Shown here piece after piece: positions 56,667 through 64,000 of a stretch of 64,000 nt of DNA. The notes beneath the pieces are model-generated. The model made no database searches. It was not told where the DNA came from and worked only from the letters and a program-made list of their open reading frames with translations. Each line of letters begins with the position of its first letter. Within the stretch, counting starts at the first letter, position 1. Made by a program: the position numbers and the translations under genes. This stretch comes from Dactylosporangium roseum (lineage in GTDB: Bacteria > Actinomycetota > Actinomycetes > Mycobacteriales > Micromonosporaceae), in the NCBI RefSeq assembly GCF_025264685.1, contig NZ_CP073721.1, forward strand, positions 8,015,501-8,079,500. The letters are read 5' to 3'.

Positions 56667-58151
56667 TTAAGCCTCCCCGTGGCCGTCGGCTCGGGGCAGT
56701 CGCACCTCGGCGACCGTCCCTCCCCCTTTGCGTGGTCGCAATGACACCCATCCATGTTGACGCTCGACGATCCTGCGCACCAGATACAGACCGAGACCCA
56801 CCCCGCCACCGGTCCGCTGGTCGCCCGTCTCCAACTGCCAGAACCGCTCGAACGCCCGCTCGACGTGCTCCGGCCGGATGCCGGTCCCACGGTCGGCCAC
56901 CCTGAACCAGACGGTCTGTGGATCCGCTCCGGCCGTCAGTTCGACTTCTACCCAATTCGGCGAGTACTTACCCGCATTGGTCACCAATTCGACCAGTACC
57001 GTCGCAAGACTCACCCGGTCGCCGTACGCCTTCGGCAGCGATCGCGGGAGCATGACCTTGAGCGACCGGCGCTGCTCGGCACTCAGCTCATCGACCGCCG
57101 CCGCCAGGGACTCGACGAGGTCGAACGGCATCAGCGTGGCGGAGTCGACGCCGGTGCCGTCGTCACCGGCCGCGCTGAGGAGGCGGTCGACCAGGCGGCT
57201 GAGCTGCCGGGCGCGCTGGCCCACGACGAAAATCGCCTCTCGGCGGGCGCCCTCGTCGAGGGACTCCCAGTGGTCGACGAGCGTGTCGGTGTATCCCCTG
57301 ATGACCGTGATCGGCGTGCGCAGCTCGTGGCCGGTGAGCGCGATGAACAGGTCACGGCCGTCCGGCGGCTGCTCCGGGCGGGCGCGGAACGACACGGCCC
57401 GGTCGGTGCTGCCGGGCACCCTGGCCGCGCGGATCTCGATCCGGGTGCCGCACGACATCCGATGTTCGACGGTCTCGTCGGCGACCGGCAGCGGAAACGG
57501 CCAGGGCGCGCCGATCGCGGTCTCGGCCGGCCGGGCGGTCAGCAGCGCCGCCGCCGAGTTCCACGAACGCACCCGCTGCTCGGCGTCGATCAGCGCGAAC
57601 GGGCCGACGGTCGGGTCGATCGCCGGGCCGTCGCGGTAGACGGGCAGGCCACGACCCAACCCGTACTGCAACGAGACGAACGAGGCGAGGAACCCGAGCG
57701 CGGCGCGCTGGTCCGTGTCGGCGGCGCCCTCCGCGTCGGGATAGGTCACGCCCAGCACACCGACCGCGGTGCCGCTCGCCGAGACCTCGGCCGCCATGAT
57801 CCGGTGCAGGCCGCGGCTGTGAAGCTGGTGACCGCCGAGCGTGCCCATGAGGCTGCTCGGGAACTCACGGACGCGGGATCCGTACTGCAGCAGTCCGCGC
57901 AACGACGGGTGGAGCGGGTCGACCCGGCGGCCGAGGGCCCAGTCGAGGTCGCCCGCAACGGCGACGACCCGGCCGCTGTCATGCGCGTATTCGATGAACA
58001 CGGCGCCCGTCGCACCGGTGGCGACCATGCTGACGTCGACGGTCCGCTGCAGCGCCGCCAGCCCTGCGCCGCCCGTGTTGAGCTGCTCAACGACCTCGGT
58101 CAGGGCACCGAAGACGGCGGAACCCTCGACCGGGGGACGAGCATCGACCAT
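56667..58151 (-). CDS. Cytosolic sensor histidine kinase (GAF-PAS-HisKA-HATPase)
   Basis: The protein has 494 residues with no membrane segments. A GAF-like domain (about 12-170) and a PAS-like stretch (about 180-265: PFALIDAEQRVRSWNSAAALL) precede HisKA with the phospho-acceptor His in TGHELRTPITVIRG, and a HATPase domain with VELVTNAGKYSPN, DRGTGI and GGVGLGLYLV. No response regulator is adjacent; the downstream gene is an RsbW-like ATPase. Confidence 0.93.
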   Translation of the reverse strand: MVDARPPVEGSAVFGALTEVVEQLNTGGAGLAALQRTVDVSMVATGATGAVFIEYAHDSGRVVAVAGDLDWALGRRVDPLHPSLRGLLQYGSRVREFPSSLMGTLGGHQLHSRGLHRIMAAEVSASGTAVGVLGVTYPDAEGAADTDQRAALGFLASFVSLQYGLGRGLPVYRDGPAIDPTVGPFALIDAEQRVRSWNSAAALLTARPAETAIGAPWPFPLPVADETVEHRMSCGTRIEIRAARVPGSTDRAVSFRARPEQPPDGRDLFIALTGHELRTPITVIRGYTDTLVDHWESLDEGARREAIFVVGQRARQLSRLVDRLLSAAGDDGTGVDSATLMPFDLVESLAAAVDELSAEQRRSLKVMLPRSLPKAYGDRVSLATVLVELVTNAGKYSPNWVEVELTAGADPQTVWFRVADRGTGIRPEHVERAFERFWQLETGDQRTGGGVGLGLYLVRRIVERQHGWVSLRPRKGGGTVAEVRLPRADGHGEA

Positions 58152-58264
58152 GGTTGGAGTTTGCCTCGCCGCAGCCTGCTTTGAAAGGTTGTCGACAAAA
58201 GTTGTTGAGACGTGAATCAGTCGCAGTTCACGTTCACGACGGCGGAATCCGTCGCCAGCGCCGG

Positions 58265-59116
58265 TCAGTCGCGGAGGCCCAGTTCGCGGAGGCGGTCGAT
58301 GACGTACGCGGGCCGGTCGGAGATGATCCCGTCGGCCTTCAGCTTGACCACCAGATCAACCTCGTCGGGCTCGTTGACCGTCCAGACGTAGACCGGGAAG
58401 CCCCGCCGGTGGAGACGCTCGACCGTCTCGGGTGCGGCTCGCAGCAACTGCACGCCCGGGCCCGCGATGCTGCTGCCGGGTGGCATCCAGCCGATCCGGT
58501 TCGGCACCGACCACACGTCGATGAGCATGACGGTCGGCACGGTGGGTGCCTGTTGACGCACGCGGCGGATCGCGGTCGCCGAGAACGACATGACCGTCAC
58601 CTGGAGGGCGCGCTCCGGATCCGAACGATCCAGCCCGTACCGCCGCAAAAGCTGCAGCAGGGCGAGCTCCACGGCACTGCCGTGCCGGGTCGGGTGCTTC
58701 GTCTCGATCAGCAGCCGCATCGGCCGGCCCGCGTCGGTGGCCACCCCGAGCAGCCGGTCGAGGGTCAGCACGCGGCCGCGCCATCGGTCGTCGACCAACT
58801 GCCGGTCGATGATGAGCTCGTCGGGTGAGTCCGGCAGGTCGGCCCGCCAGGAGCTGAAGTCGAAGCGGTCGAGCTCGGCCAGGGTCTGCACACTCACCCG
58901 GCCACGACCGTCACTCGTCCGGTCGATGCGGGAGTCGTGGAGGCAGACGAGGTGTCCGTCGCGGGTGAGGCGCACGTCGCACTCGAGGCCGTCGGCACCC
59001 TCCTCGATCGCCAGCAGGTAGGCGTCGAGGGTGTGCTCGGCATGTCGTCGCGACGATCCCCGGTGCGCGAACACCAATGGCCGCTCAGGCGACCCGAGGA
59101 GCACCGCCGTCCTCAC
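58265..59116 (-). CDS. Glycerophosphodiester phosphodiesterase
   Basis: The protein has 283 residues. GDPD motifs are VFAHRGSSRRHAEHTLDAY, GADGLECDVRLTRDGHLVCLHD (metal ligands and catalytic His), LLIETKHPTRHGSAVE and the C-terminal VYVWTVNEPDEV. No signal peptide is present, so it hydrolyses phospholipid headgroup diesters in the cytosol. The GTG start lies inside the end of the rhodanese gene (32-base overlap); a GTG 12 bases later is possible. Confidence 0.93.
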   Translation of the reverse strand: MRTAVLLGSPERPLVFAHRGSSRRHAEHTLDAYLLAIEEGADGLECDVRLTRDGHLVCLHDSRIDRTSDGRGRVSVQTLAELDRFDFSSWRADLPDSPDELIIDRQLVDDRWRGRVLTLDRLLGVATDAGRPMRLLIETKHPTRHGSAVELALLQLLRRYGLDRSDPERALQVTVMSFSATAIRRVRQQAPTVPTVMLIDVWSVPNRIGWMPPGSSIAGPGVQLLRAAPETVERLHRRGFPVYVWTVNEPDEVDLVVKLKADGIISDRPAYVIDRLRELGLRD

Positions 59117-59423
59117 TCACCATCGGCCGGCCGGCGGCGGCCCAATGCGCCATGCCACCGTCGAGGTTGATCGTGCGCTCCAGCCCGTTTTGCTGGAGGA
59201 ACGCGACGACCTGAGCCGACCGGCCGCCGACCCGGCAGACCACGACCACGTCGCGGTCGGCGGGGATCTCGTCGATCCGGATCGGGATCTGCATCATCGG
59301 CAGGTGCATGGCCTCCGGCGCGTGACCGGCGGCCCACTCGTCGTCCTCGCGGACGTCGAGGATGAAGGCATCCTCGGTGACGTCGTTGATCGAGACGGTC
59401 GGAACTGAAGGTCCCCTGAACAC
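59085..59423 (-). CDS. Single-domain rhodanese-like protein
   Basis: The protein has 112 residues. Rhodanese motifs are FILDVREDDEWAAGHAPEAMHLPM, the active-site loop VVCRVGGRSAQV with the catalytic Cys, and LDGGMAHW. It can carry sulfane sulfur or act in sulfur transfer in the cytosol. It starts 9 bases after the stop of the LCP gene (GTG) and overlaps GDPD, forming an LCP-rhodanese-GDPD operon. The link to cell-wall synthesis is unclear. Confidence 0.93.
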   Translation of the reverse strand: MFRGPSVPTVSINDVTEDAFILDVREDDEWAAGHAPEAMHLPMMQIPIRIDEIPADRDVVVVCRVGGRSAQVVAFLQQNGLERTINLDGGMAHWAAAGRPMVSEDGGAPRVA

Positions 59424-59432
59424 TTCGCCAGG

Positions 59433-60659
59433 CTACATGTGGTTGACCCAGGTCGGGTTCTCGACCGCCCACGAGTCCAACTGGTCATCACGCATGGCCG
59501 CGTAGAGCGACTCGGCTTCCGGCAGGGCGACCACGTAGGAGATGCCGCCGATGTCCTGCGGCTCGGAGGGCACCTGGAGACCGATCAGGTTGTTGGGGCT
59601 GACCTTGCGCAGGCCGAACATCAGGTCGGCGAGCGAAACGCCGTTGGTGTCGACGGTGAGCGCCTGGCCGATCACCCGGATGAACTTGTCCAGGGCGATC
59701 GGGTTGGTGGTCAGATCCTTCTGCTGCGCCTTGTCCAGCAGCGCCCGGATGAACTTCTGCTGGTTCTTCTGGCGGTCGTAGTCGCCGTTGGCCAGGCTCT
59801 TGCGCTGCCGGACCAGGTCGAGCGCCTGCCAGGACTCCAGGTGGTGGCAGCCGGCCTCGTAGACGGCCGGGCGGCCGCCCTTGGTCGGGTCCTTGTAGTT
59901 GCCGTTCTCGTCGTAGCCGAGGTGGATCGAGGTGACCTTCTGGTCGATGCACATGTCGACGCCGCCGAGCAGGTCGACGGCGGCCTTGAAGCCGTCGAAG
60001 TTGACGATCGCGGCACCGTCGAAGCGGATGCCGAGCACGCCGGTCAACGTCTCGGCGAGGAGTTGGACGCCGCCCTGGCCGCCGCCGCCGTACTGGAACG
60101 CGCCATTGATCTTCTCATGCGCGGCGCCGTCGAAGCCGGTCGCCGGGAACGCGGGAATGCGCACCCGCAGATCGCGCGGGATGGACAGCAGGTAGGCGCG
60201 GTCCAGGCTGGACGGGATGTGCACGATGATGATCGAGTCGGAGCGCTGCCCGTCCTCGGGGTCGAGGGCGCGCTGGTCCGAGCCGAGCAGCAGGAAGTTG
60301 AGCGGGCCCCTGATGTCGCGGTGCTTCGCGGCGGCCTCCCCGCCGCCGACGCGGGAGTTCTCGCCGAGGAGCGTCTGCTGGTTGACGCTGCCGCTGTATC
60401 GGCTGGCGAGCACCCGGGTGGCCGTGATCGCGATGCCGGCGAGCACAACGAGGATGACGCCGAAGACGATGAACGACTTGGCCCAGATCGGATCGCGGCC
60501 GGGAAGTTTCACCGGCGCGGGTCTCATCTCCGGGGTGGCCGGTGCAGCGTCGGCCTCGGTCGGTTGTGCGGTTTCGTCTCCGACGACCTTTTTGGTCGTT
60601 TCCGCCGCCCGAGTGTCGCCACCGTCACCGCTGGACGCCTGGTCCTGTCGCATCCGCAT
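59433..60659 (-). CDS. LytR-CpsA-Psr (LCP) family wall-polymer ligase (first)
   Basis: The protein has 408 residues. A charged cytosolic N-terminus of about 65 residues and one membrane helix (about 66-88) precede an extracellular LCP domain with NFLLLGSDQRALDPEDG, RSDSIIIVHIPSSLDRAYLLSIPRDLRV (catalytic Arg and Asp region) and VDLLGGVDMCIDQ. LCP enzymes link anionic glycopolymers from a lipid carrier to peptidoglycan. A second LCP gene lies upstream in the same direction. Confidence 0.93.
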   Translation of the reverse strand: MRMRQDQASSGDGGDTRAAETTKKVVGDETAQPTEADAAPATPEMRPAPVKLPGRDPIWAKSFIVFGVILVVLAGIAITATRVLASRYSGSVNQQTLLGENSRVGGGEAAAKHRDIRGPLNFLLLGSDQRALDPEDGQRSDSIIIVHIPSSLDRAYLLSIPRDLRVRIPAFPATGFDGAAHEKINGAFQYGGGGQGGVQLLAETLTGVLGIRFDGAAIVNFDGFKAAVDLLGGVDMCIDQKVTSIHLGYDENGNYKDPTKGGRPAVYEAGCHHLESWQALDLVRQRKSLANGDYDRQKNQQKFIRALLDKAQQKDLTTNPIALDKFIRVIGQALTVDTNGVSLADLMFGLRKVSPNNLIGLQVPSEPQDIGGISYVVALPEAESLYAAMRDDQLDSWAVENPTWVNHM

Positions 60660-60823
60660 GCCCCCGAGCCGGCCGCCCGCACAATAGCGGGAATCAATCC
60701 GAGTCTACGTTCGCGGCGGAAAGAATGCGCACCAGAGCCACTGCGCAAGATCGTTCAGGAACCGCGGAACAGGCGATTTTTACTCGCCGGAGTGCCGCCT
60801 CGGCAATGAGATCTATACGACAG

Positions 60824-60863
60824 CCCGGGCATGCAACCCCGACGCGGAGGAGACATGCCCGGG
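60824..60863 (-). terminator. Hairpin after the second LCP gene
   Basis: CCCGGGCATG (60824-60833) and CATGCCCGGG (60854-60863) are perfect arms with a 20-base loop, 13 bases past the stop at 60877. It separates the two LCP genes. Confidence 0.65.
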
Positions 60864-60876
60864 ATTGCCGGAATTA

Positions 60877-62121
60877 TCACTTCGCCTTGGTGGTAGCTCC
60901 GGTTGACGGCTGGCTCGACCCCTTCGGCTTCGGCGCGTTCGTGACCGCCCATTCGGCCATCTTGTCGGTGCGCATCGCGGTGTAGAGGGCGGTCGCCTTC
61001 TCCTTGTTCGGCACCACGACGTCCTCGCCGTTGACCCTCTTGCTGCCGTCGTGCGGGCTGACGAGGAACGTCAGGTCGTCGCTGCGGAGGTTGCGGAACT
61101 GCAGCGCCATGTCGGCGAGCGAGAAGTCCTTGTCGACGGTCATCGCCTTGGTGACGGCCTTCAGGAAGGCGTTGAGCTTGCCGGGGTTGGTCACCGTCCC
61201 GGAGCTGACCGCCTTGTCCAAGATCGCCTTCATCATCTCCTGCTGGTGCCGCATACGGGCGAAGTCACCGTCGGGGAACTGGTACCGCTGCCGCGCGTAG
61301 TCGAGGGCCTCGTCGCCGTTGAAGTGGTTCATGCCCTTCTTGAACTGCCGCTTCGGCGGGTGGACCGAGGTGATGTCCCGCTCCACGTTCATGTCGATAC
61401 CGCCGAGCGCGTCGATCACCTGCTTGAAGCCGGCGAAGTCGATGAGCAGCACGTGGTCCATCCGGACCTGCGTGTACTCCTCGATCGTCTGCACGGTGAG
61501 CGGCGTGCCACCCCACGAGAAGGACGCGTTGAGCTTGGCCATCGTGTCGCCGTACTGCGGGTTGGCCTTGCTCTTGGGGACGTGGACGTAGAGGTCACGC
61601 GGCATGGAGACCAGGTAGGCCTTGTCGTGGCCCGCGGGGATGTGCAGCACGATCATCGTGTCGGTGCGCCACTCGCCCGCCTTGCCCTTGCTGTCGGGGT
61701 CGCGGGAGTCGCTGCCGAGCAGCAGGATGTTCAGCGCGCCGTCGGCCACCTTCGCCGGACGGCCGCCGGTGATATCCGAGAACGGGTCCTCGCGCTGCAG
61801 GCCGGAGTCGACGTGCTTGTAGTAGATGAACCCACCGAGGCCGGCGAGCAGGGCAAGGACGACGATCGCGCCGCCGGCGACCAGGGCGATGCGGCCCCAG
61901 CGGGGGCGGATCCTCTTCTTGCCGGAGAATTCGTGGCCGCGTCGCGGCGGCAGGCCCGCGCCGCCACGACCCGAGGACGAACGGCCGTAGACGCCCGGCG
62001 CAGACGGACTGGTCGGGGCTGCGGCCGACACACGGGCGCGCGCACCTGACGTCGGTGCGAGCGAGCCGGGCACTCGAGCGCGTCCCGAGGAGGGGCCGTT
62101 GGAGGCAGGCGTGGTGGGCAT
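60877..62121 (-). CDS. LytR-CpsA-Psr (LCP) family wall-polymer ligase (second)
   Basis: The protein has 414 residues. A long disordered basic cytosolic N-terminus (about 75 residues, Ser/Arg/Gly/Pro-rich) and a membrane helix (about 78-100) precede the LCP domain: NILLLGSDSRDPDSKGKAGEWRTDTMIVLHIP, SMPRDLYVHVP and IDALGGIDMNVERD. It is homologous to the downstream LCP gene but not identical in role. The start is the ATG at 62121, as the hydrophilic N-terminus begins there. Confidence 0.93.
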   Translation of the reverse strand: MPTTPASNGPSSGRARVPGSLAPTSGARARVSAAAPTSPSAPGVYGRSSSGRGGAGLPPRRGHEFSGKKRIRPRWGRIALVAGGAIVVLALLAGLGGFIYYKHVDSGLQREDPFSDITGGRPAKVADGALNILLLGSDSRDPDSKGKAGEWRTDTMIVLHIPAGHDKAYLVSMPRDLYVHVPKSKANPQYGDTMAKLNASFSWGGTPLTVQTIEEYTQVRMDHVLLIDFAGFKQVIDALGGIDMNVERDITSVHPPKRQFKKGMNHFNGDEALDYARQRYQFPDGDFARMRHQQEMMKAILDKAVSSGTVTNPGKLNAFLKAVTKAMTVDKDFSLADMALQFRNLRSDDLTFLVSPHDGSKRVNGEDVVVPNKEKATALYTAMRTDKMAEWAVTNAPKPKGSSQPSTGATTKAK

Positions 62122-62191
62122 GAAACCACCATACGAACCAGCCGTCGCACCGCCACGCAACCGCGGCTGGCGCGGCACGATCCGGGGAGAG

Positions 62192-63160
62192 TCACCGGGC
62201 CTTGAAATACGCTACCGTGCGTGCGAGCCCTTCCTCGGGACCGACCAACGGCTCATATCCGAGCAGCTCACGGGCCTTTGTAAGGTCGGGACGCCGACGC
62301 TCGGGGTCGTCGGCCGTGCGCGCGATGAGTGCCACCCGAGAGGTGCTGTCGGAAAGGCGCACGATCGTGTTCGCCAGCTCGAGCATGGTCATCTCGTGCT
62401 CGGTGCCGCAGTTGATCGGGCCGGTGGCCGTCGAATCGAGGAGCAGCAGGATGCCCCGGACGAGATCGGACACGTAGCAGATCGACCGTGTCTGGGTGCC
62501 CGAGCCGTGGACGGTGATCGGCTCGCCACGCAGCGCCTGGGTGATGAACGTCGGGATCGCCCGGCCGTCGTCGGGGCGCATGCGCTCGCCATAGGTGTTG
62601 AAGATCCGCACGATGCCCACGTCGGCGCCGCGGCCACGGTGGTAGCCCATCGTGGCGGCCTCGGAGAAGCGCTTGGCCTCGTCGTAGACGCTGCGGATGC
62701 CGATCGGGTTGACGTTGCCCCAGTAGGTCTCCGGCTGCGGATGGACCAGCGGGTCACCATAGGCCTCCGAGGTGGACGCCAGGATGAACCGGGCGCCGTC
62801 GGCGACGGCCCGCTCCAGCAACTGGAGGGTCGCGAGCGAACCCACCCGCAGGATCTCCACGGGGAGCTGCTCGAAGTCGGTCGGGCTGGCCGGCGACGCG
62901 AAGTGCATGATCGCGTCGAACCGCGCGCTCAGCGGCTCGACGGGCGGCAGCGGCTCGCTGACGTCCGCCTCGACGAGCGTGAATCGAGGGTGGTCGACCA
63001 GGCGTGCGACATTGTCCTTACTGCCGGTGATGAAATTGTCGACCGCCACCACGTGCGCGCCGCGCTCGATCAGGGCATCGGCGAGGTGAGACCCGACAAA
63101 TCCGGCTCCACCGGTGAGCAGAATCCGGTGCCCCTCGCCGTAACGCTGCGCAACGACCAT
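62192..63160 (-). CDS. NAD-dependent sugar-nucleotide epimerase/decarboxylase (UDP-xylose-synthase-like)
   Basis: The protein has 322 residues and is an extended SDR: nucleotide loop TGGAGFVGSHL, STSEAYGDP, and catalytic YDEAK in SVYDEAKRFSE. The stretch HPQPETYWGNVNPIG is typical of UDP-glucuronate decarboxylases. It may supply a UDP-pentose or similar sugar to surface glycans; the upstream position of two LCP ligases fits. dTDP-glucose dehydratase is the alternative. The ATG at 63160 begins the family N-terminus. Confidence 0.92.
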   Translation of the reverse strand: MVVAQRYGEGHRILLTGGAGFVGSHLADALIERGAHVVAVDNFITGSKDNVARLVDHPRFTLVEADVSEPLPPVEPLSARFDAIMHFASPASPTDFEQLPVEILRVGSLATLQLLERAVADGARFILASTSEAYGDPLVHPQPETYWGNVNPIGIRSVYDEAKRFSEAATMGYHRGRGADVGIVRIFNTYGERMRPDDGRAIPTFITQALRGEPITVHGSGTQTRSICYVSDLVRGILLLLDSTATGPINCGTEHEMTMLELANTIVRLSDSTSRVALIARTADDPERRRPDLTKARELLGYEPLVGPEEGLARTVAYFKAR

Positions 63161-63217
63161 GAGCAACAGCCTAACGCCTGCCGGGGACCGGCCCCGCGCG
63201 CCGACCCCGCCGATGGT

Positions 63218-63292
63218 GTTGATCTTGCAGTTGTGGTGCCTTGACACTCCCAACTTGTCCGGGTTTGTCGGCACCACAACTGCAAGATCAAC
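63218..63292. repeat. Intergenic hairpin element, copy 5
   Basis: The 23-bp arms GTTGATC.../...GATCAAC are perfect, built on GATCTTGCAGTTGTGGTGCC (63221-63240) and its reverse complement (63270-63289). The core is TTGACACTCCCAACTTGTCC...GTC, oriented like copies 2 and 3. It lies 14 bases past the symporter stop, between it and the epimerase start. Confidence 0.95.
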
Positions 63293-63306
63293 GCCGAAAT
63301 GGGGGG

Positions 63307-64000
63307 TTAGTGTGCGCCGGCGCCGGTCATTGAACGGGCTTCCAGTTCCGCGAACTTGTCCGGGTCGCGCTCCTTGCTGGTGAGTGCGCCGATCGCGGCG
63401 AAGATGAACCCGATCGGGATCGAGATCAGACCCGGGTTCTCCAGCGGGATCGGCGCCGCCGTGGTGCAGCTAAACAGCGCCGTCGCGTTGGAGACCGCCT
63501 TCGACTCCTTCGCCACGCCGCAGGTCTTCGCCTGCGCTGCGGTGAGCGTCGCCGGGGTGCGCGCGTCGCTGACGCCGCCCCAGGCGATCGGGCTCAACAG
63601 CACCACGCCGACCGCGGACAGCAGACCGGCGTAGATGCCCCAGGTCGCGCCCCGGGTGTTGAACCGCTTCCAGAAGAGCGAGAACAGGATCGCCGGCAGG
63701 TTGGCCGACGCGGCGATCGCGAACGCCAGCGCGACGAGGAAGGCCACGTTGAGGTTGCGGGCGAAGACGCCGAGGACGATCGCCACCGCGCCGATGACGA
63801 ACGCGGCGTACCGGGCGACGACGACCTCCTGCCGCTCGGTCGTCTGGCCGCGCTTGACCACGTTGGCGTAGAGGTCGTGTGCCAGCGAGGAGGACGACGC
63901 CAGGGTGAGGCCGGCGACGACCGCCAGGATGGTGGCGAAGGCGACGGCGGCGATGACCGCCAGGAGCAGCGATCCGCCGAAGTCGCCGCCGAGGTAGCGC
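63307..64000 (-). CDS. Sodium:solute symporter, ActP (acetate permease)-like, 5' end outside window
   Basis: The C-terminal 230 or so residues are present; the N-terminal half lies beyond 64000. About six membrane segments are visible, including LLAVIAAVAFATILAVVAGL and the ActP-like LASSSSLAHDLYANVVKRG, FLVALAFAIAASANLPAILF and LFWKRFNTRGATWGIYAGL. These match SSS-family cation:acetate symporters, which co-transport small monocarboxylates with Na+ or H+. Partial because of the window edge. Confidence 0.93.
   Translation of the reverse strand, partial: RYLGGDFGGSLLLAVIAAVAFATILAVVAGLTLASSSSLAHDLYANVVKRGQTTERQEVVVARYAAFVIGAVAIVLGVFARNLNVAFLVALAFAIAASANLPAILFSLFWKRFNTRGATWGIYAGLLSAVGVVLLSPIAWGGVSDARTPATLTAAQAKTCGVAKESKAVSNATALFSCTTAAPIPLENPGLISIPIGFIFAAIGALTSKERDPDKFAELEARSMTGAGAH

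Noticed and set aside
5881-63277. A recurring peptide PDKP...GVSRHHNCKIN read through several hairpin elements at the starts of long frames
   Set aside because: The peptide is a translation of the conserved hairpin DNA itself in one frame; it lies outside true gene starts and differs in frame from copy to copy.

Overview
The window is 64 kb of very GC-rich DNA (by eye about 70% or more outside one island). It carries a typical actinomycete gene set: many GTG starts, a proteasome activator of the Bpa type, LytR-CpsA-Psr cell-wall ligases, RsbW/STAS regulators, Tat-exported lipoproteins and a LitR-type carotenoid cluster. A filamentous actinomycete, most likely of the family Micromonosporaceae, is my inference; no rRNA or taxon-specific marker is present. 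All assignments come from reading motifs, not from a search.

Layout. 0.1-2 kb: a secreted or anchored protein, a histidine-rich membrane protein (DUF6529-like) and a Rieske lipoprotein form a redox operon. 2.1-5.4 kb: an OmpR-type two-component pair lies downstream of an unknown membrane protein. 5.7-9.3 kb: a large hybrid histidine kinase, a lone receiver and a lone phospho-acceptor helix protein look like a phosphorelay. 9.2-12.1 kb: a DksA/TraR-like zinc protein, an intact IS4-family insertion sequence with target duplication, and an anti-sigma/anti-anti-sigma pair. 12.2-17.1 kb: a membrane-methyltransferase fusion, valyl-tRNA synthetase with an unusual 14-residue tandem repeat, and a TrmH-type methylase. 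17-27 kb: a VWA/solute-binding fusion, an EEP phosphatase, a beta-propeller, SDR and MaoC enzymes and a large subtilase. 27-34.2 kb: a mechanosensitive-channel-like protein, a HAD phosphatase, then phr-crtB facing crtI-idi-litR. This is a light-responsive carotenoid and photorepair block.

35.4-37.8 kb: three tRNA genes (Glu, Asp, Phe). The tRNA-Phe gene was an integration target. Its 3' half is repeated 1.35 kb downstream, and the interval holds a truncated tyrosine integrase and a toxin-antitoxin pair. A second integrase fragment and a lower-GC cutA lie beyond it. 37.9-64 kb is mostly housekeeping: AIM24 paralogs, OsmC, two Cof-type HAD phosphatases, bpa, an esterase, two orphan branched-chain-type binding proteins (one apparently circularly permuted), a gluzincin, a thioesterase, pheA, arginine deiminase, a sensor kinase with its ATPase partner, GDPD, rhodanese, two LCP ligases, a UXS-like sugar-nucleotide enzyme and the end of an acetate-type symporter.

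The most distinctive non-coding feature is a family of five intergenic hairpin elements of 70-84 bp, in both orientations. They share a conserved 20-bp arm, each lies just after at least one stop codon, and one copy carries a compensatory change in both arms. Other notable sites are a perfect 20-bp inverted repeat that covers both start codons of a divergent gene pair near 28.2 kb, and a fold-back hairpin covering the ribosome binding site of the transposase.
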